From contig CAUFXM010000004.1 in NCBI GenBank assembly GCA_959597175.1, positions 1-64,000 on the forward strand: 64,000 bases of DNA, given 5' to 3'. Shown here one piece after another: positions 45,701 to 54,439 of the stretch. The position numbers and the translations under genes were made by a program. The DNA is from an uncultured Methanomassiliicoccales archaeon. GTDB lineage: Archaea > Thermoplasmatota > Thermoplasmata > Methanomassiliicoccales > Methanomethylophilaceae. The notes below the pieces were generated by a model that had not been told where the DNA came from, made no database searches, and saw nothing but the letters and a program-made list of their open reading frames with translations. The stretch's first letter is position 1, and each line of letters opens with the position of its first letter.

Positions 45701-48614
45701 GAACGTCATCGACAACGGCGAGTTCGATGTCAACGGCGAGATGACCTTCAACGGAACCCTCGCTGGCGCGATAAACAACGACGGCACCGTCACCTTCGCA
45801 GGAACCGCTGGCACCGGTGCTGAGATCATGATCTCCGAGGATGCCACGACCACAATCGCTTCCGTCTCTGGCTCCCTGACCGTCTCCGACACCGGAGCTG
45901 CCGAGGACAACACCACCAGGGACACGGACAGGACAGTGGATGGAAACAAGATCGTCATTACCGACATGGAGGCCGTCACCGGAGGCACGGGTGTCTCCAT
46001 AACCACATCCGTGTCTTCCAAGACTGAGAACAGGATCACCACCTACACCGCTACCATGGATGTCGCGGGAGCTGTGAACGGAACCATCGCTGTCACCGCT
46101 GTCGAGGAATCCAATGGTAACGGCAAAATCGTCGTCAGCCAGACCCTTGACGTCGATGGAAACATCACCTTCGACGGTGCTGTGGATGTCACCGGAATCG
46201 TCAACGGAACCTCTGATGCCGTCTTCACCAACAACGGTACCCTCACCGTCACCGGCGAGGTCACCGTGATCGGTGCTAATGCGGACAACGCGGTCATCAA
46301 ACCCGGAACGGACAGCGTCATCAACGCCACCTTCTATCAGATCACCACCGCCGCTGTTGGAAGCACCGCCGGATACGTCACCGGTTACTACGCCGGATTC
46401 GACATCGCCGTCCAGCAGATCGCAAACGCTGACAACGACACTATCACCGTCATGGGCGAGCAGAACGTCAGAGCGAACGCAACCATCGCTGACGGACAGA
46501 CGGTCGTCGTCTCCGCCGGAGCCGAGTTCACCGTGAACAACGGCATCACCCTGACCGTCGCCAACGGCGGAAAGATCAACGACAACGCCTACAACGCCAC
46601 CGACAGGACGGGCATCATCGTGGAGGGCACCCTCACTTTCGAGAACTACTCCACCGGATACGTCCCCGCATCCAAGAACTACAAGATCTTCGCCGACGTC
46701 GTCGTCGACAACGCCCCTGCCAAGACGTTCATGTCCCTTGCCGGAGCCATCGACGCCGGCATGACAGACATCGTCTTGAACGACGATGTCGTCATCAAGG
46801 AGGACCTGACCATCCCCGCAGGAACCAAGGTCTCTTCCGACACATATGGAATAACCGTCGGTGCCGCTGATGTCGAGAACGATGTCACACTCACCGTCGA
46901 GGGTGCCGTGGAGCTCACTGGCACATCCCCCGGACTCTCCTTCGTCGCCGGACAGGACTCCGACGGAGTCGCCACCGAGTCCACCCTCGTCGTCTCCGGC
47001 GAGAGCGGATACGCCCTCGTTCCTGTCGACACGTACGCCCCCAGGTTCACCGGCCTGGACGCATCCACCGTCGAGGGTGCACACTATCTGAAGACCGTCG
47101 TCGAGGACAGGAGGGAGAACACCTACTACGTGATCTCCACCGTCCCGTACGCCGCTGCCGACAGCCTCAACGTGGCCGCCGACGCCGACGGAGAGAGGTC
47201 CATCACCATAACAGGTGGCATCTCTGTCGGAGAGGTGACCTTCACCGCTGCCGAGGACGATGCCCTTACCGTTTATGTCAAGAACATCATGAACGGCAGC
47301 ACACCCGTGAAGAACTCCGCCCTCGTCGCATCCTCCATCACGCTGGTCGGTGCGACTCTCGACCTCACCGCCGAGTATTCCGGAACCGTCTCCGGTGCAG
47401 TAGCCACCGAAGTCGGCCAGATCGACCTCAACAGAGCCAGCGGCATCACCATCACCGATGTGCCGGCCACAGAGGACGATGCCGAGAAGATGACCGTCAA
47501 CGGAACCGTCACTGGCGGCATGACCGTCTCGTCCGGAACCGTCGAGGTCTCCGGAACACTCGGAACGTCTGTTGTCGAGGGATCCGAGGGAACCATCACC
47601 GTCTCCAACGGCGCAACCCTCGTCGTTCCCAACAACGCCATCCTGAACGCTGACAATGCTGATTCCGATGACAGCGACCGTGTCGTCATCGACGGTACCG
47701 TCGAGTTCGACAGAGGAACCCTCACGGGAGACTCCATGACAGTCAACGGGACGATGCTCGTCTCCGAGAACTTCACCCTGGGTGTCGACGTGACCGTCAA
47801 CGGAACCATCGAGGTCGCCCAGGACAAGATCATGACTGTCAACAAGGAGATCGCACTCACGAACGGTGCCGTCATCAACGGATCCGTCACACTCAATGAT
47901 GGATACATCGTTGCCTACGTCGGTTCCGACATCAGTGGTGCAGTCCTCAACTGGAACACCGCTTCCAGCTCCTCTGATGCAGTCGACACCGACTACTATG
48001 TGCTCGGAGAGATGTACGCCACCGTGTACGCTGCTCAGGACGCGGTCACCATCGGAATTGCGATTAATCCCCGCGACATCGAGATTGACGACTACCAGTT
48101 CGTCAAGGGATGGTTCGCCACCCAGGCCGATGCTGATGCAGCTCTCGACGACGAGGGTCAGCAGGGTACCGAGAACAACAAGTTCGTCGGAAATGTGGAC
48201 GCGGTCTACTCCAGCGCCAAGCTGAAGGAGGTCACCATCGTCGTCTCCCAGGGAACCGGTCTGAATATCTACATCGACAATGTCGCCGTGGGGATCGCAA
48301 CCGAGAAGACCCTGAGTGTTGGAACTCACACAGTGAGTTTCGATGTATCCGCGAGCTACGACGGCACCAACGCCGTCATGACCTTCAACGGCCAGACCAT
48401 CCAGAACGGCGGAACCATTACCATTGACTCTACAATGGACGGCTACGTTCTCAGCGTCTCTGGTGCAGTCCCCTCCTCCGGATCCGGCGACATCACCGTC
48501 AACGTCCCCTCTCAGGACGACGGAATGTCCCTGACCGACATCCTCCTCATCGTGCTGGTCATCCTGATCGTCATCATGGCGATCATCGTGGCCCTCAGGC
48601 TCATGAGGAGCTGA
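42693..48614 (+). CDS. Giant adhesin-like cell-surface protein 2
   Basis: This 1,973-residue paralogue of adhesin 1 has the same signal peptide (MNEKGRQTKLLAAIAVFAMV). An N-terminal domain follows with YVAMIGDESFETLSAAISAA, a pattern that recurs near residue 1,350 as TFMSLAGAIDAGMTDIVLND. Long beta repeats (TVNGTVTGGMTVSSGTVEVSG type), a late VKGWFATQADADAALDDEG segment, a TFNGQTIQNGGTITID module, the linker SGSGDITVNVPSQDDG and a C-terminal membrane helix complete it. It is therefore exported and anchored with a long extracellular body. Asn-Gly-Thr repeats offer many N-glycosylation sites. The HindVP-like gene separates it from adhesin 1. Adhesion to host or bacterial surfaces is inferred. 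Confidence 0.85.
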   Translation: MIANMNEKGRQTKLLAAIAVFAMVVCALAIAMPSVDAADETGADTGATDSTEETTPTYVAMIGDESFETLSAAISAADEADTIVLIADVTEYVTIEKTVTIDLAGFTIVNNATAQDSNVSSSDRHSTITVNDGGNLTVNDSSENKTGIVDNVSHAVAALYINNGGTATLNGGTFQRSAEAGSDPQTNGSNSWYTIMNQGTLTINEGVNVYSKLSPDGTTYSSYSSLIRNGWQEGDGWDGEVTAVMTINGGNFFGGLYVKNDFGGEMTINGGTFDSYTASVFTYGKLTITGGTFNEGQRCAVWAYSETNKGFSPTPELTITGGDYEPGESEWGTVRATFADDAVSTIELDISGMETFNTQKAVSINSGAVVDGTINLNGNAISFTGLKAGTNAITFSQGSVVISGTMDASSAGALIEATSGDVVLNDVTITGGDLDIDGDVSVQGTLTVDSGASITVTGTVTADAEATITFTGDVNVTNGATLDLSASTNSGDGTIVAGPGSEVAINGTYENVEVYQGASVTVNNSPVAPTETIEPIESTNVDEINKLINLGVSEITINGDIDASSLDTVGNGTTLIVTGAISGTLDAETGATVSAAVYSNSVIGGVTINNLSQADVAVTEDGIEVVSETIGASITTVEFAVAENTSVAFRADTEIVNASFENGSGSISVKGVVIGAGGATFSYGSVVLEGEIILNGDNVESVVIADGDIAVDLELGDVTISGTGTINVSEMIVNGTVDIAEGIIINVADDATLTVKTDGVITGSGKIVLSAEGTITNNGSIEVNVETGESVVKEVTTQSEFIAALDYYDTIYITGSLELKGTAQNPVEIDVTGKTIYINGKLTIGANVYVNFDRVTFSGATSSTVTNNSGEIEVLGELYIADSDVYANVYISDPDTNTDALISVTSAKTMTIGGQSVGDLGDVGYGNILEVTGTFTIENRNTVNVYGTLDIPGTLTVGENATVTVYGAGNIDVTGTMTLNGTLDLYGKGTVDGTVTASSTARLNVIDNGEFDVNGEMTFNGTLAGAINNDGTVTFAGTAGTGAEIMISEDATTTIASVSGSLTVSDTGAAEDNTTRDTDRTVDGNKIVITDMEAVTGGTGVSITTSVSSKTENRITTYTATMDVAGAVNGTIAVTAVEESNGNGKIVVSQTLDVDGNITFDGAVDVTGIVNGTSDAVFTNNGTLTVTGEVTVIGANADNAVIKPGTDSVINATFYQITTAAVGSTAGYVTGYYAGFDIAVQQIANADNDTITVMGEQNVRANATIADGQTVVVSAGAEFTVNNGITLTVANGGKINDNAYNATDRTGIIVEGTLTFENYSTGYVPASKNYKIFADVVVDNAPAKTFMSLAGAIDAGMTDIVLNDDVVIKEDLTIPAGTKVSSDTYGITVGAADVENDVTLTVEGAVELTGTSPGLSFVAGQDSDGVATESTLVVSGESGYALVPVDTYAPRFTGLDASTVEGAHYLKTVVEDRRENTYYVISTVPYAAADSLNVAADADGERSITITGGISVGEVTFTAAEDDALTVYVKNIMNGSTPVKNSALVASSITLVGATLDLTAEYSGTVSGAVATEVGQIDLNRASGITITDVPATEDDAEKMTVNGTVTGGMTVSSGTVEVSGTLGTSVVEGSEGTITVSNGATLVVPNNAILNADNADSDDSDRVVIDGTVEFDRGTLTGDSMTVNGTMLVSENFTLGVDVTVNGTIEVAQDKIMTVNKEIALTNGAVINGSVTLNDGYIVAYVGSDISGAVLNWNTASSSSDAVDTDYYVLGEMYATVYAAQDAVTIGIAINPRDIEIDDYQFVKGWFATQADADAALDDEGQQGTENNKFVGNVDAVYSSAKLKEVTIVVSQGTGLNIYIDNVAVGIATEKTLSVGTHTVSFDVSASYDGTNAVMTFNGQTIQNGGTITIDSTMDGYVLSVSGAVPSSGSGDITVNVPSQDDGMSLTDILLIVLVILIVIMAIIVALRLMRS

Positions 48615-48749
48615 ACGGAAAACGAACGAAGAAAGGGTCAAACGAACGAGAACGTGGAAACGAGTCGACATCTGCTCCTCACGTGAGCGAACGTGAACCC
48701 ACCAGGAACCTGAACAGCAAACCAGTCCCCCGGAAAAGGGCCGGGGGAC
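48615..48749 (+). other. Structured 3' UTR of giant adhesin 2
   Basis: This is homologous to 35430-35561 after adhesin 1. It contains the 30-base identical block (48693-48722) and ends in the hairpin GTCCCCCGG-AAAAGGG-CCGGGGGAC (48725-48749), whose stem differs from the other copy by paired changes while the loop purines are kept. A short U-rich stretch (CTTCCAATCTTCT) follows. Confidence 0.7.
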
Positions 48750-48876
48750 GACTTCCAATCTTCTAACAAAGGAACCACGGCCGAGAGCTCGGGATCCGCA
48801 CCTGGGGCAATATACGACTTCGCAAGCCAGTCTCTCCGAAGGGACTCCGACAAGGAGCCGATGCGGAGGCACACTC

Positions 48877-49153
48877 ATGAGGATATCAAAGGGGATAGTG
48901 AGCGCCGTCTTACGAGGCAAGGATGTCGATATGATACCGTCCTACCATCGTTCCAGGGTCACTGGGTGCTGGACGACGCGGGGATCACCACCATCGGCTC
49001 CATACAGCATCCGGAGTTCGCTGCGTTCGCCCGGATCATGGTTGCTTGAATGTCGCATGGACGCTGTGGAAGCCCTCTAGGGCCAGCTGCGACATCCCCG
49101 TGGGAACGCCGTTCGGGAACGTCGTGGCGATGTTGGACATGTTCATGAACTAA
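48877..49153 (+). pseudogene. Decayed coding fragments of unknown origin
   Basis: Protein-like pieces appear in changing frames: RISKGIVSAVLRGKDVDMIP, then GHWVLDDAGITTIGSIQHPE with FAAFARIMVA, then CDIPVGTPFGNVVAMLDMF before a TAA at 49151. No single frame joins them, so an old gene with at least two frameshifts is likely. I cannot name the family. Confidence 0.35.
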
Positions 49154-49482
49154 GGGACCTAAGGCCGTAGATTCGCATGATTCCAGTGGATCATCGACGC
49201 ATCTAAACTGCGTTCTTATTACAGATGAGAAAATCAAAACATAATTTTACAATATTGTTTTTCAATCATGACCTTTTGTATTGTCATTATAATATGGTAA
49301 ATAACAATAATAGTACATTAACCAGATATCAGAGTTAGTGTACAAACAACTCAAGAATTTAATCGAATTTTTAGTTATTAACGTAACTTAAAAAATATTG
49401 AAAAAATGTAAAAAATACAGAAATTTATTATCAAAAATGTGAAATGAACAATTATTTCAACTCCGAATGCATACTCCATCCC
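49154..49482. other. AT-rich promoter gap
   Basis: About 330 bases with very low GC content (especially 49205-49445) precede the DUF4143 ATPase. TTTATTA at 49424-49430 is a candidate TATA box. I see no gene. The composition contrasts sharply with the surrounding high-GC DNA. Confidence 0.55.
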
Positions 49483-51033
49483 ATGAAGCGGACGATATAC
49501 GCCGACCTCCTTCAATGGAAGGACCGCCCCGACAGGAAGCCCCTCATACTCGAAGGGGTCCGCCAGTGCGGGAAGACCTTCATCATCAAGGAGTTCGGCA
49601 GGAACGAGTTCGACTCCATGATCTACGTGGACCTGGAGAAGAGGCGTGACCTCCACGGGATCTTCGGAGACAACATCGATCCCCGGAGGATAGTCCGCAC
49701 CCTGGAGACGCTCCTGAACAGGAAGGCCGTCCCCGGCAGGACCCTGCTGGTGTTCGACGAGGCCCAGGAGTGCCCCCGCTCGCTCACCGCTCTGAAGTAC
49801 TTCTGTGACGAGGCCCCAGAGTACCACGTCATCTGCGCCGGCTCGCTCCTGGGGATTCTCACATCGGACAAGAAGTCCTTCCCGGTGGGGAAGGTGGACA
49901 GGCTCAGAATGTACCCCATGTCGTTCCTGGAGTTCCTGGACGCCAGCGGGGAGCCCGGCTTGAGGGAGTACCTGGAGTCGAGGCCGGAGGACGAGACCGT
50001 ACCCTCCGCCATCCACGACAGGCTGGTGGAGCTCCTCAGGGAGTACTATGTGGTCGGAGGCATGCCTGATGTGGTGTTCTCATGGATCAGTGTCCACAGT
50101 CTGGCGGCGGTCACACGCAAGCTCAGGACGATAATCCAAGACTACAAGGATGATTTCGCCAAGCACGCGAGCGCGGACCTGCAGAAGCTCACCGACATCT
50201 GGGACTCCATCCCGGTGCAGATGGGCAAGGAGAACGCCAAGTTCATGTTCGGCCAGGTCCGCCGGGGCGGGAGGGCCAGCGACCTGTCCGACGCCCTGGA
50301 GTGGATGGTGGACGCCGGTCTGGTGTACAAGGTCAATCTGGCGGAGACCCCCCAGCTGCCGCTGAAGAACTCCTGCGACGCGTCCAGCTTCAAGGTGTAC
50401 ATGTGCGACATCGGCATCCTCAGGATAATGTCCGGACGCAAGCCGTCTTTCCTCGCTTCGGACAACCCTGCGGAGAGGCTGTTCAAGGGGGGATTCACCG
50501 AGAACTACGTCCTGTGCCAGATGCTGGCCGGAGGGTTGGAGGATATCTTCTACTGGAGAGCCGGGCCCAACGAGGTGGACTTTCTGGTAGACGGGGACGA
50601 CGGGCCGGTGCCCATCGAGGTAAAGGCGGAGGGTGGTACCGGGATCGCCAGCCTGAAGGCTTACATGAAGCGCTACTCCCCATCCAGGGTCGTGCTGACC
50701 ACCATGGAGCCCTTCGCCGGCAAGACGTACGGCAGGGTGCCGCTGTACGGTGCAGGGCTGATCCCGAGGTACCTGTCCGGGGAGGCGGTCGCGCCGCCGA
50801 GGGAGGGGAAGCGTATGAGGCTGCACCGCGAGTTCTTCACGGCGGATGACTGGATCGACAGCATCCTCTCCGTACCCGCGTCCAGGCATGGGGTCGGGCT
50901 GCCTGCGGCGGTGCAGGTGTACAGGCAGCAGGAGGATGGCTACGTGAAGGTGGAGGTCGGCGTGTGCATAACCGCCGCCGGCGATGTGGAGCTGTCGGGC
51001 GGACCGTTCGACGGGTTCGTCTCGATAGAGTGA
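49483..51033 (+). CDS. AAA_14/DUF4143 ATP-binding protein
   Basis: The 516-residue protein has the AAA_14 plus DUF4143 architecture common in gut prokaryotes. It begins with the family start MKRTIYADLLQWKDRPDRKP and has Walker A GVRQCGKTF, Walker B TLLVFDEAQECPR and the sensor region VICAGSLLGIL. The C-terminal domain has FYWRAGPNEVDFLVDGDDG and PIEVKAEGG, a D...ExK nuclease-like pattern. About 90 further residues (RLHREFFTADDWIDSILSV onward) extend past the usual end. The start at 49483 matches the family; an in-frame ATG at 49444 lies before the predicted transcript start. The function is unknown. It stands alone. Confidence 0.85.
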   Translation: MKRTIYADLLQWKDRPDRKPLILEGVRQCGKTFIIKEFGRNEFDSMIYVDLEKRRDLHGIFGDNIDPRRIVRTLETLLNRKAVPGRTLLVFDEAQECPRSLTALKYFCDEAPEYHVICAGSLLGILTSDKKSFPVGKVDRLRMYPMSFLEFLDASGEPGLREYLESRPEDETVPSAIHDRLVELLREYYVVGGMPDVVFSWISVHSLAAVTRKLRTIIQDYKDDFAKHASADLQKLTDIWDSIPVQMGKENAKFMFGQVRRGGRASDLSDALEWMVDAGLVYKVNLAETPQLPLKNSCDASSFKVYMCDIGILRIMSGRKPSFLASDNPAERLFKGGFTENYVLCQMLAGGLEDIFYWRAGPNEVDFLVDGDDGPVPIEVKAEGGTGIASLKAYMKRYSPSRVVLTTMEPFAGKTYGRVPLYGAGLIPRYLSGEAVAPPREGKRMRLHREFFTADDWIDSILSVPASRHGVGLPAAVQVYRQQEDGYVKVEVGVCITAAGDVELSGGPFDGFVSIE

Positions 51034-51091
51034 CCATGCCGGGTTTCGGGAACGGCGCTTGGCCAGAGGGGTCCGGGATGCAGAGGATTGC

Positions 51092-51111
51092 CCAGGGGGC
51101 AAGCCCCCTGG
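51092..51111. terminator. Hairpin between convergent genes
   Basis: A perfect 8-bp stem, CCAGGGGG-CAAG-CCCCCTGG, lies between the stops of the DUF4143 ATPase and the exported protein on the other strand. It could end both transcripts, though T-runs are weak. Confidence 0.5.
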
Positions 51112-51118
51112 TAAGGTT

Positions 51119-51883
51119 TCACTTGGACCACTTGGGCCTCATGCCCGCGTAGACCAGCAGCGCCAGGATCGCGACTGTGACCACGGCGCATATCGCCACG
51201 TAGACCATCGGGGACCCGTTGGGGCTGCTGAACCCGCTGGCCTCGTAGGTCACGTCGTAGTACAGGTCGTTGACGCTGTTCTCGAACTCCACGGTGACCA
51301 TGGTGCTGGAGCTCGGCGTCAGGGTGAACCTCCCGTCGTCCACATGGGTGGAGTCGTAGCCGTTCAGCACGTTGAACGACGCCGTCCTCCCCTCGTTGTC
51401 CAGCACGGTCATGCGGAGGTCGAACGTGTCCCCGGACTTCACGAAGTAGGCGAGGTCGTCGGCGTTGTACGGCTCCATGACCATCTCCCAGTACCCGATG
51501 TGGCCACCGTAGTTGACCGTGGGGTTGTACAACGAGCTCCCGCCGTGGCAGTAGATGTGGACTGTGGTGGTCTCCTCCACGAGGCCGTGCAGCTCCTCCT
51601 GGTCGTCCTGGGTGAACCTTATGCTCTGGTCGGTGGGGTCGCGGATGTGGGCGTCCATCGCGGCGTCGTTCACGCTCCCCTCGCTGACGCACCAGTAGGA
51701 CCCCATGTACACGTTGACATAGTCCCCCGGGTCCAGGGTCACGGTGGCCCTGTAGAGGTAGTAGCTGCTCATCCTGTAGCTGTCGCCCCCGCTGTCCGCT
51801 TCCGAAGAATCGGCGGGCATCAGCGGCGTCAGGCACATCGCGATGATGATCGCCGCTCCGATCGCGGCGACGGTCCTGTTCAT
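51119..51883 (-). CDS. Exported, C-terminally anchored protein of an ABC unit
   Basis: The 254-residue protein has a signal peptide (MNRTVAAIGAAIIIAMCLTP) and a beta-rich extracellular domain with SSYYLYRATVTLDPGDYVNV and VHIYCHGGSSLYNPTVNYGG. A C-terminal transmembrane helix (VAICAVVTVAILALLVYAGM) ends in a basic tail. It looks like a surface domain held on the membrane. Its start overlaps the stop of the permease gene (TGATG), so it is the third gene of the ABC unit and probably works with it. I recognise no family. Confidence 0.7.
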   Translation of the reverse strand: MNRTVAAIGAAIIIAMCLTPLMPADSSEADSGGDSYRMSSYYLYRATVTLDPGDYVNVYMGSYWCVSEGSVNDAAMDAHIRDPTDQSIRFTQDDQEELHGLVEETTTVHIYCHGGSSLYNPTVNYGGHIGYWEMVMEPYNADDLAYFVKSGDTFDLRMTVLDNEGRTASFNVLNGYDSTHVDDGRFTLTPSSSTMVTVEFENSVNDLYYDVTYEASGFSSPNGSPMVYVAICAVVTVAILALLVYAGMRPKWSK

Positions 51884-53193
51884 CACATCTCCCTCCTCTT
51901 GGTCCTGTACAGCCCCAGCGCGAGGAACGCGATGCCCCACACCAGGCCGATCGCCGTCATGACGCCGGCGTCGTCGACGTCCACCAGGGTGCCGCCCATC
52001 ATCAGCCCGAAGAACCCGGACACCGAGCCGATGACGGGTGTCCCCAGGAACGCCAGGGACACGTCCGGTAGGAAGCAGGGCAGGAGCATCAGCTCCTCTA
52101 TGCCGTACCTCAGCCTCACGATCATGAGCAGCGCCGGGAGTATGAACGTCATCAGCATGAACGGGGTCATGCTGGACGGCTTCCTCGTGAACGCCCCGAT
52201 GCAGAACGCCGTCGCCGAGTAGGAGAACAGCGCCACCACCATCATGGCCAGCGACTCGGTGATCAGGTCCGCGAATATGGTGTCGTAGTAGACCGTGGAC
52301 GTCGCCACGGCCATCCCGTAGGCGAACATGAACACCCCCAGCGACAGGACGAATCCCGCCAGGTACTTGCCGAGGTAGAACGAGGACCTGGACAGGGGCA
52401 GCGAGACGTTCATGTACGCTGTCCGGTCCTTGAACTCCCTGCCGATGGCCGGTCCGCTGAGGATCGCCGTGAAGAATCCCAGGAGTATGGGCATCATCGC
52501 CAGCAGGACGCCTATGAACGCCGTGGAAGACGGCGTCTCGGCGACGATGGCGTCGAAGACCTGACTGAGCGCCAGCGTGATGATGGGGATCAGCAGGGCC
52601 ATGAACAGCATGAAGTACGTCCATTTGGCCTTGGAGTACAGTCTCATCTGCACCATGAACACGGTCACTGTCTGCCTGGCGAACGACGGGATGCGGTAGG
52701 TCCTGTCCCTGTGGGCCTCCTCGTCAGTCGCCGAGTACCCCCTGTCACCCCAGGTGCCCTTGCGGTCCTCCTCCTTCCTGCCGAACCTCCTCTTCGCGGG
52801 CTCGGGAGGGGCGTCGGGGAAGTCGGACCGTTCCGGTTCGGGGGTCTGGGCCTCTGGCCCCTGGACCGGCTGCGGGGTTGCGCCGGCCAGGCTGATGGAT
52901 GCCACGGTGGGGCCCTTCTCCCTCCTCTCGGGCTCCGGCTCCCTCGCCGGCTCGGGCGCTGGCTCCGGCGGGACGAACGGCTCCGGCTCGCTCTCCGCCT
53001 TTCTCCTCCGGGAGAACCTCCCTCCCTGGTCGCCCTCGTCCAGGTCGGACCTGGCGGTGAAGATCTCGGGCTCGTCCTCCTCTTCCTTCCTGGAGAACAG
53101 CTTCCTCTTCTCCTTCCTGGGGGGCTCCGGCGTGCCGCCCAGCTCCTCCTGGGAGTGCCTCCTCCTGGGCCTCTGGATGGAATCCTCGGTCAT
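51883..53193 (-). CDS. ABC-2 type transporter permease with long disordered N-terminus
   Basis: This 436-residue permease has six predicted membrane helices in its last ~250 residues. The block RLYSKAKWTYFMLFMALLIP starts the first, GPAIGREFKDRTAYMNVSLPLS is the cytoplasmic coupling loop typical of ABC-2 permeases, and FIADLITE-like segments follow. The first ~175 residues are charged and proline-rich (PEPFVPPEPAPEPAREPEPE; KRKLFSRKEEEDEPEIF) and are predicted to be disordered in the cytoplasm, which is unusual for this family. It overlaps the ATPase gene upstream and the anchored protein downstream. The substrate is unknown; export is likely. Confidence 0.85.
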   Translation of the reverse strand: MTEDSIQRPRRRHSQEELGGTPEPPRKEKRKLFSRKEEEDEPEIFTARSDLDEGDQGGRFSRRRKAESEPEPFVPPEPAPEPAREPEPERREKGPTVASISLAGATPQPVQGPEAQTPEPERSDFPDAPPEPAKRRFGRKEEDRKGTWGDRGYSATDEEAHRDRTYRIPSFARQTVTVFMVQMRLYSKAKWTYFMLFMALLIPIITLALSQVFDAIVAETPSSTAFIGVLLAMMPILLGFFTAILSGPAIGREFKDRTAYMNVSLPLSRSSFYLGKYLAGFVLSLGVFMFAYGMAVATSTVYYDTIFADLITESLAMMVVALFSYSATAFCIGAFTRKPSSMTPFMLMTFILPALLMIVRLRYGIEELMLLPCFLPDVSLAFLGTPVIGSVSGFFGLMMGGTLVDVDDAGVMTAIGLVWGIAFLALGLYRTKRREM

Positions 53194-54143
53194 TGTATCT
53201 CGTCCCCCTTGGTGAGCTCCATGTACAGCGACTCCAGGTCGGCGCCCTTCTCGTTCAATGCGAGGATGCCGAGGCCGCTCCTGAACGCCACCTCGGTGAC
53301 GTGGGCCTGGTCCTCGGTGGTGCCCGAGAACTCCAGCTTCACGCTGTAGTCCCCCATCCTCTCCGAGCCGCGCACCCCCTGGCAGTGCTCCAGGTCGGAG
53401 ATCACCTGCCGGGTCAGCGGCCTGAGCGTCCTGATCTCCAGGGTGATCTCCTTGTCGGCGCCTACGCCGTGGATCAGCCTGGACACGTCCCCCGCGGCGA
53501 TGACCCTGCCGTCCCTGATCATGGTGACGGAGCCGCAGATCTCGGAGACCTCGCTAAGTATGTGGGTGCTGATAAGCAGGCTGCGGTCCCTGGACTTCAG
53601 CTCCGCCAGGGTTTGCCTGATCTCGATCATCCCCCTGGGGTCCAGGCCGGAGGTGGGCTCGTCGAGGATGATGGTCTCCGGGTTGGCCAGCAGCGCCTGC
53701 GCCAGCACGACCCTCTGCCTCATGCCCTTGGAGAACTCCCCCACCTTCTTGTTGCGCCACTCCCACATCCTCATCGTCTCCAGGACGTCCCTGGAGCGGA
53801 TCCCGATCTCCCTGGAGTCCAGGCCGTAGATCCTTCCGACGTAGTCCAGGATCTCCGCCGGTGTGAAGCCCGGGTAGGGCTCCGGCGTCTCGATGACGCA
53901 CCCCACGTGCTCCATGGCGTGCCTGTGGTCCTTTATGTCGATCCCGCCGATCCTCACCGTGCCGGAAGTGGGCATGAGCAATCCGGTTATTGCTTTCAGC
54001 GTGGTGCTCTTCCCGGCCCCGTTGGGCCCGAGGAGTCCCATGAACTCCCCCTTCCTGACGGTGAGGTTGACGTCAGAGATGGCGGCGAACCCGCCGTACA
54101 TCTTGGTGAGACCGACGGCCTCTATCGCCGGTGTGTCTTCCAT
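53190..54143 (-). CDS. ABC transporter ATP-binding protein (exporter type)
   Basis: This 317-residue ATPase has Walker A GLLGPNGAGKSTTLKAITG, the signature EFSKGMRQRVVLAQAL, Walker B TIILDEPTSGLDPRG and the H-loop LLISTHILSEVSEICG. After the ATPase core (about residues 1-230) comes a C-terminal domain of ~90 residues, as in multidrug or natA/CcmA-like exporters. It is the first gene of the unit and overlaps the permease by 4 bases. TTAAGATATG on the minus strand, ~25 bases before the ATG, is a likely TATA element. Confidence 0.93.
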   Translation of the reverse strand: MEDTPAIEAVGLTKMYGGFAAISDVNLTVRKGEFMGLLGPNGAGKSTTLKAITGLLMPTSGTVRIGGIDIKDHRHAMEHVGCVIETPEPYPGFTPAEILDYVGRIYGLDSREIGIRSRDVLETMRMWEWRNKKVGEFSKGMRQRVVLAQALLANPETIILDEPTSGLDPRGMIEIRQTLAELKSRDRSLLISTHILSEVSEICGSVTMIRDGRVIAAGDVSRLIHGVGADKEITLEIRTLRPLTRQVISDLEHCQGVRGSERMGDYSVKLEFSGTTEDQAHVTEVAFRSGLGILALNEKGADLESLYMELTKGDEIQ

Positions 54144-54439
54144 GGCCGTGGTATCGGGTCATATCTTAAGAATGTCTCCGCCAGCAAGCCGAAGGCGGGC
54201 GGCCAGATGTTTCGGGACGAACGGACGGCCGTATCGGCCGGAGGTCCGATAGGGGCGGGATATAAGCTTGTCGAAGCGACGAATCACCGGATTGATTCAT
54301 AATGATTTCCCGGGATCCCGTCCTCCGACGACGGTTCCAGACACGTCGGTGCGTCCATGACGTCCCCGGACAGGTCGACATGCACGGATCTCGTTTTCAT
54401 AGCATCCTGTGTTAAATAGCCTCGAGCAGACTCTAAACT
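54144..54439. other. Divergent promoter region
   Basis: This holds the leftward promoter of the ABC unit and GTTAAATAG (54412-54420), the rightward TATA box of the next gene. A further TATA-like GATATAAG (54256-54263) precedes a 37-codon frame at 54302, which I do not regard as a gene. Confidence 0.5.

Noticed and set aside
44688..48920. A ~1,400-codon frame antisense to adhesin 2.
   Set aside because: Mirror of a repeat-rich gene with biased codons; composition is Asp/Gly/Val monotony without domains, and the sense protein has signal peptide and anchor.
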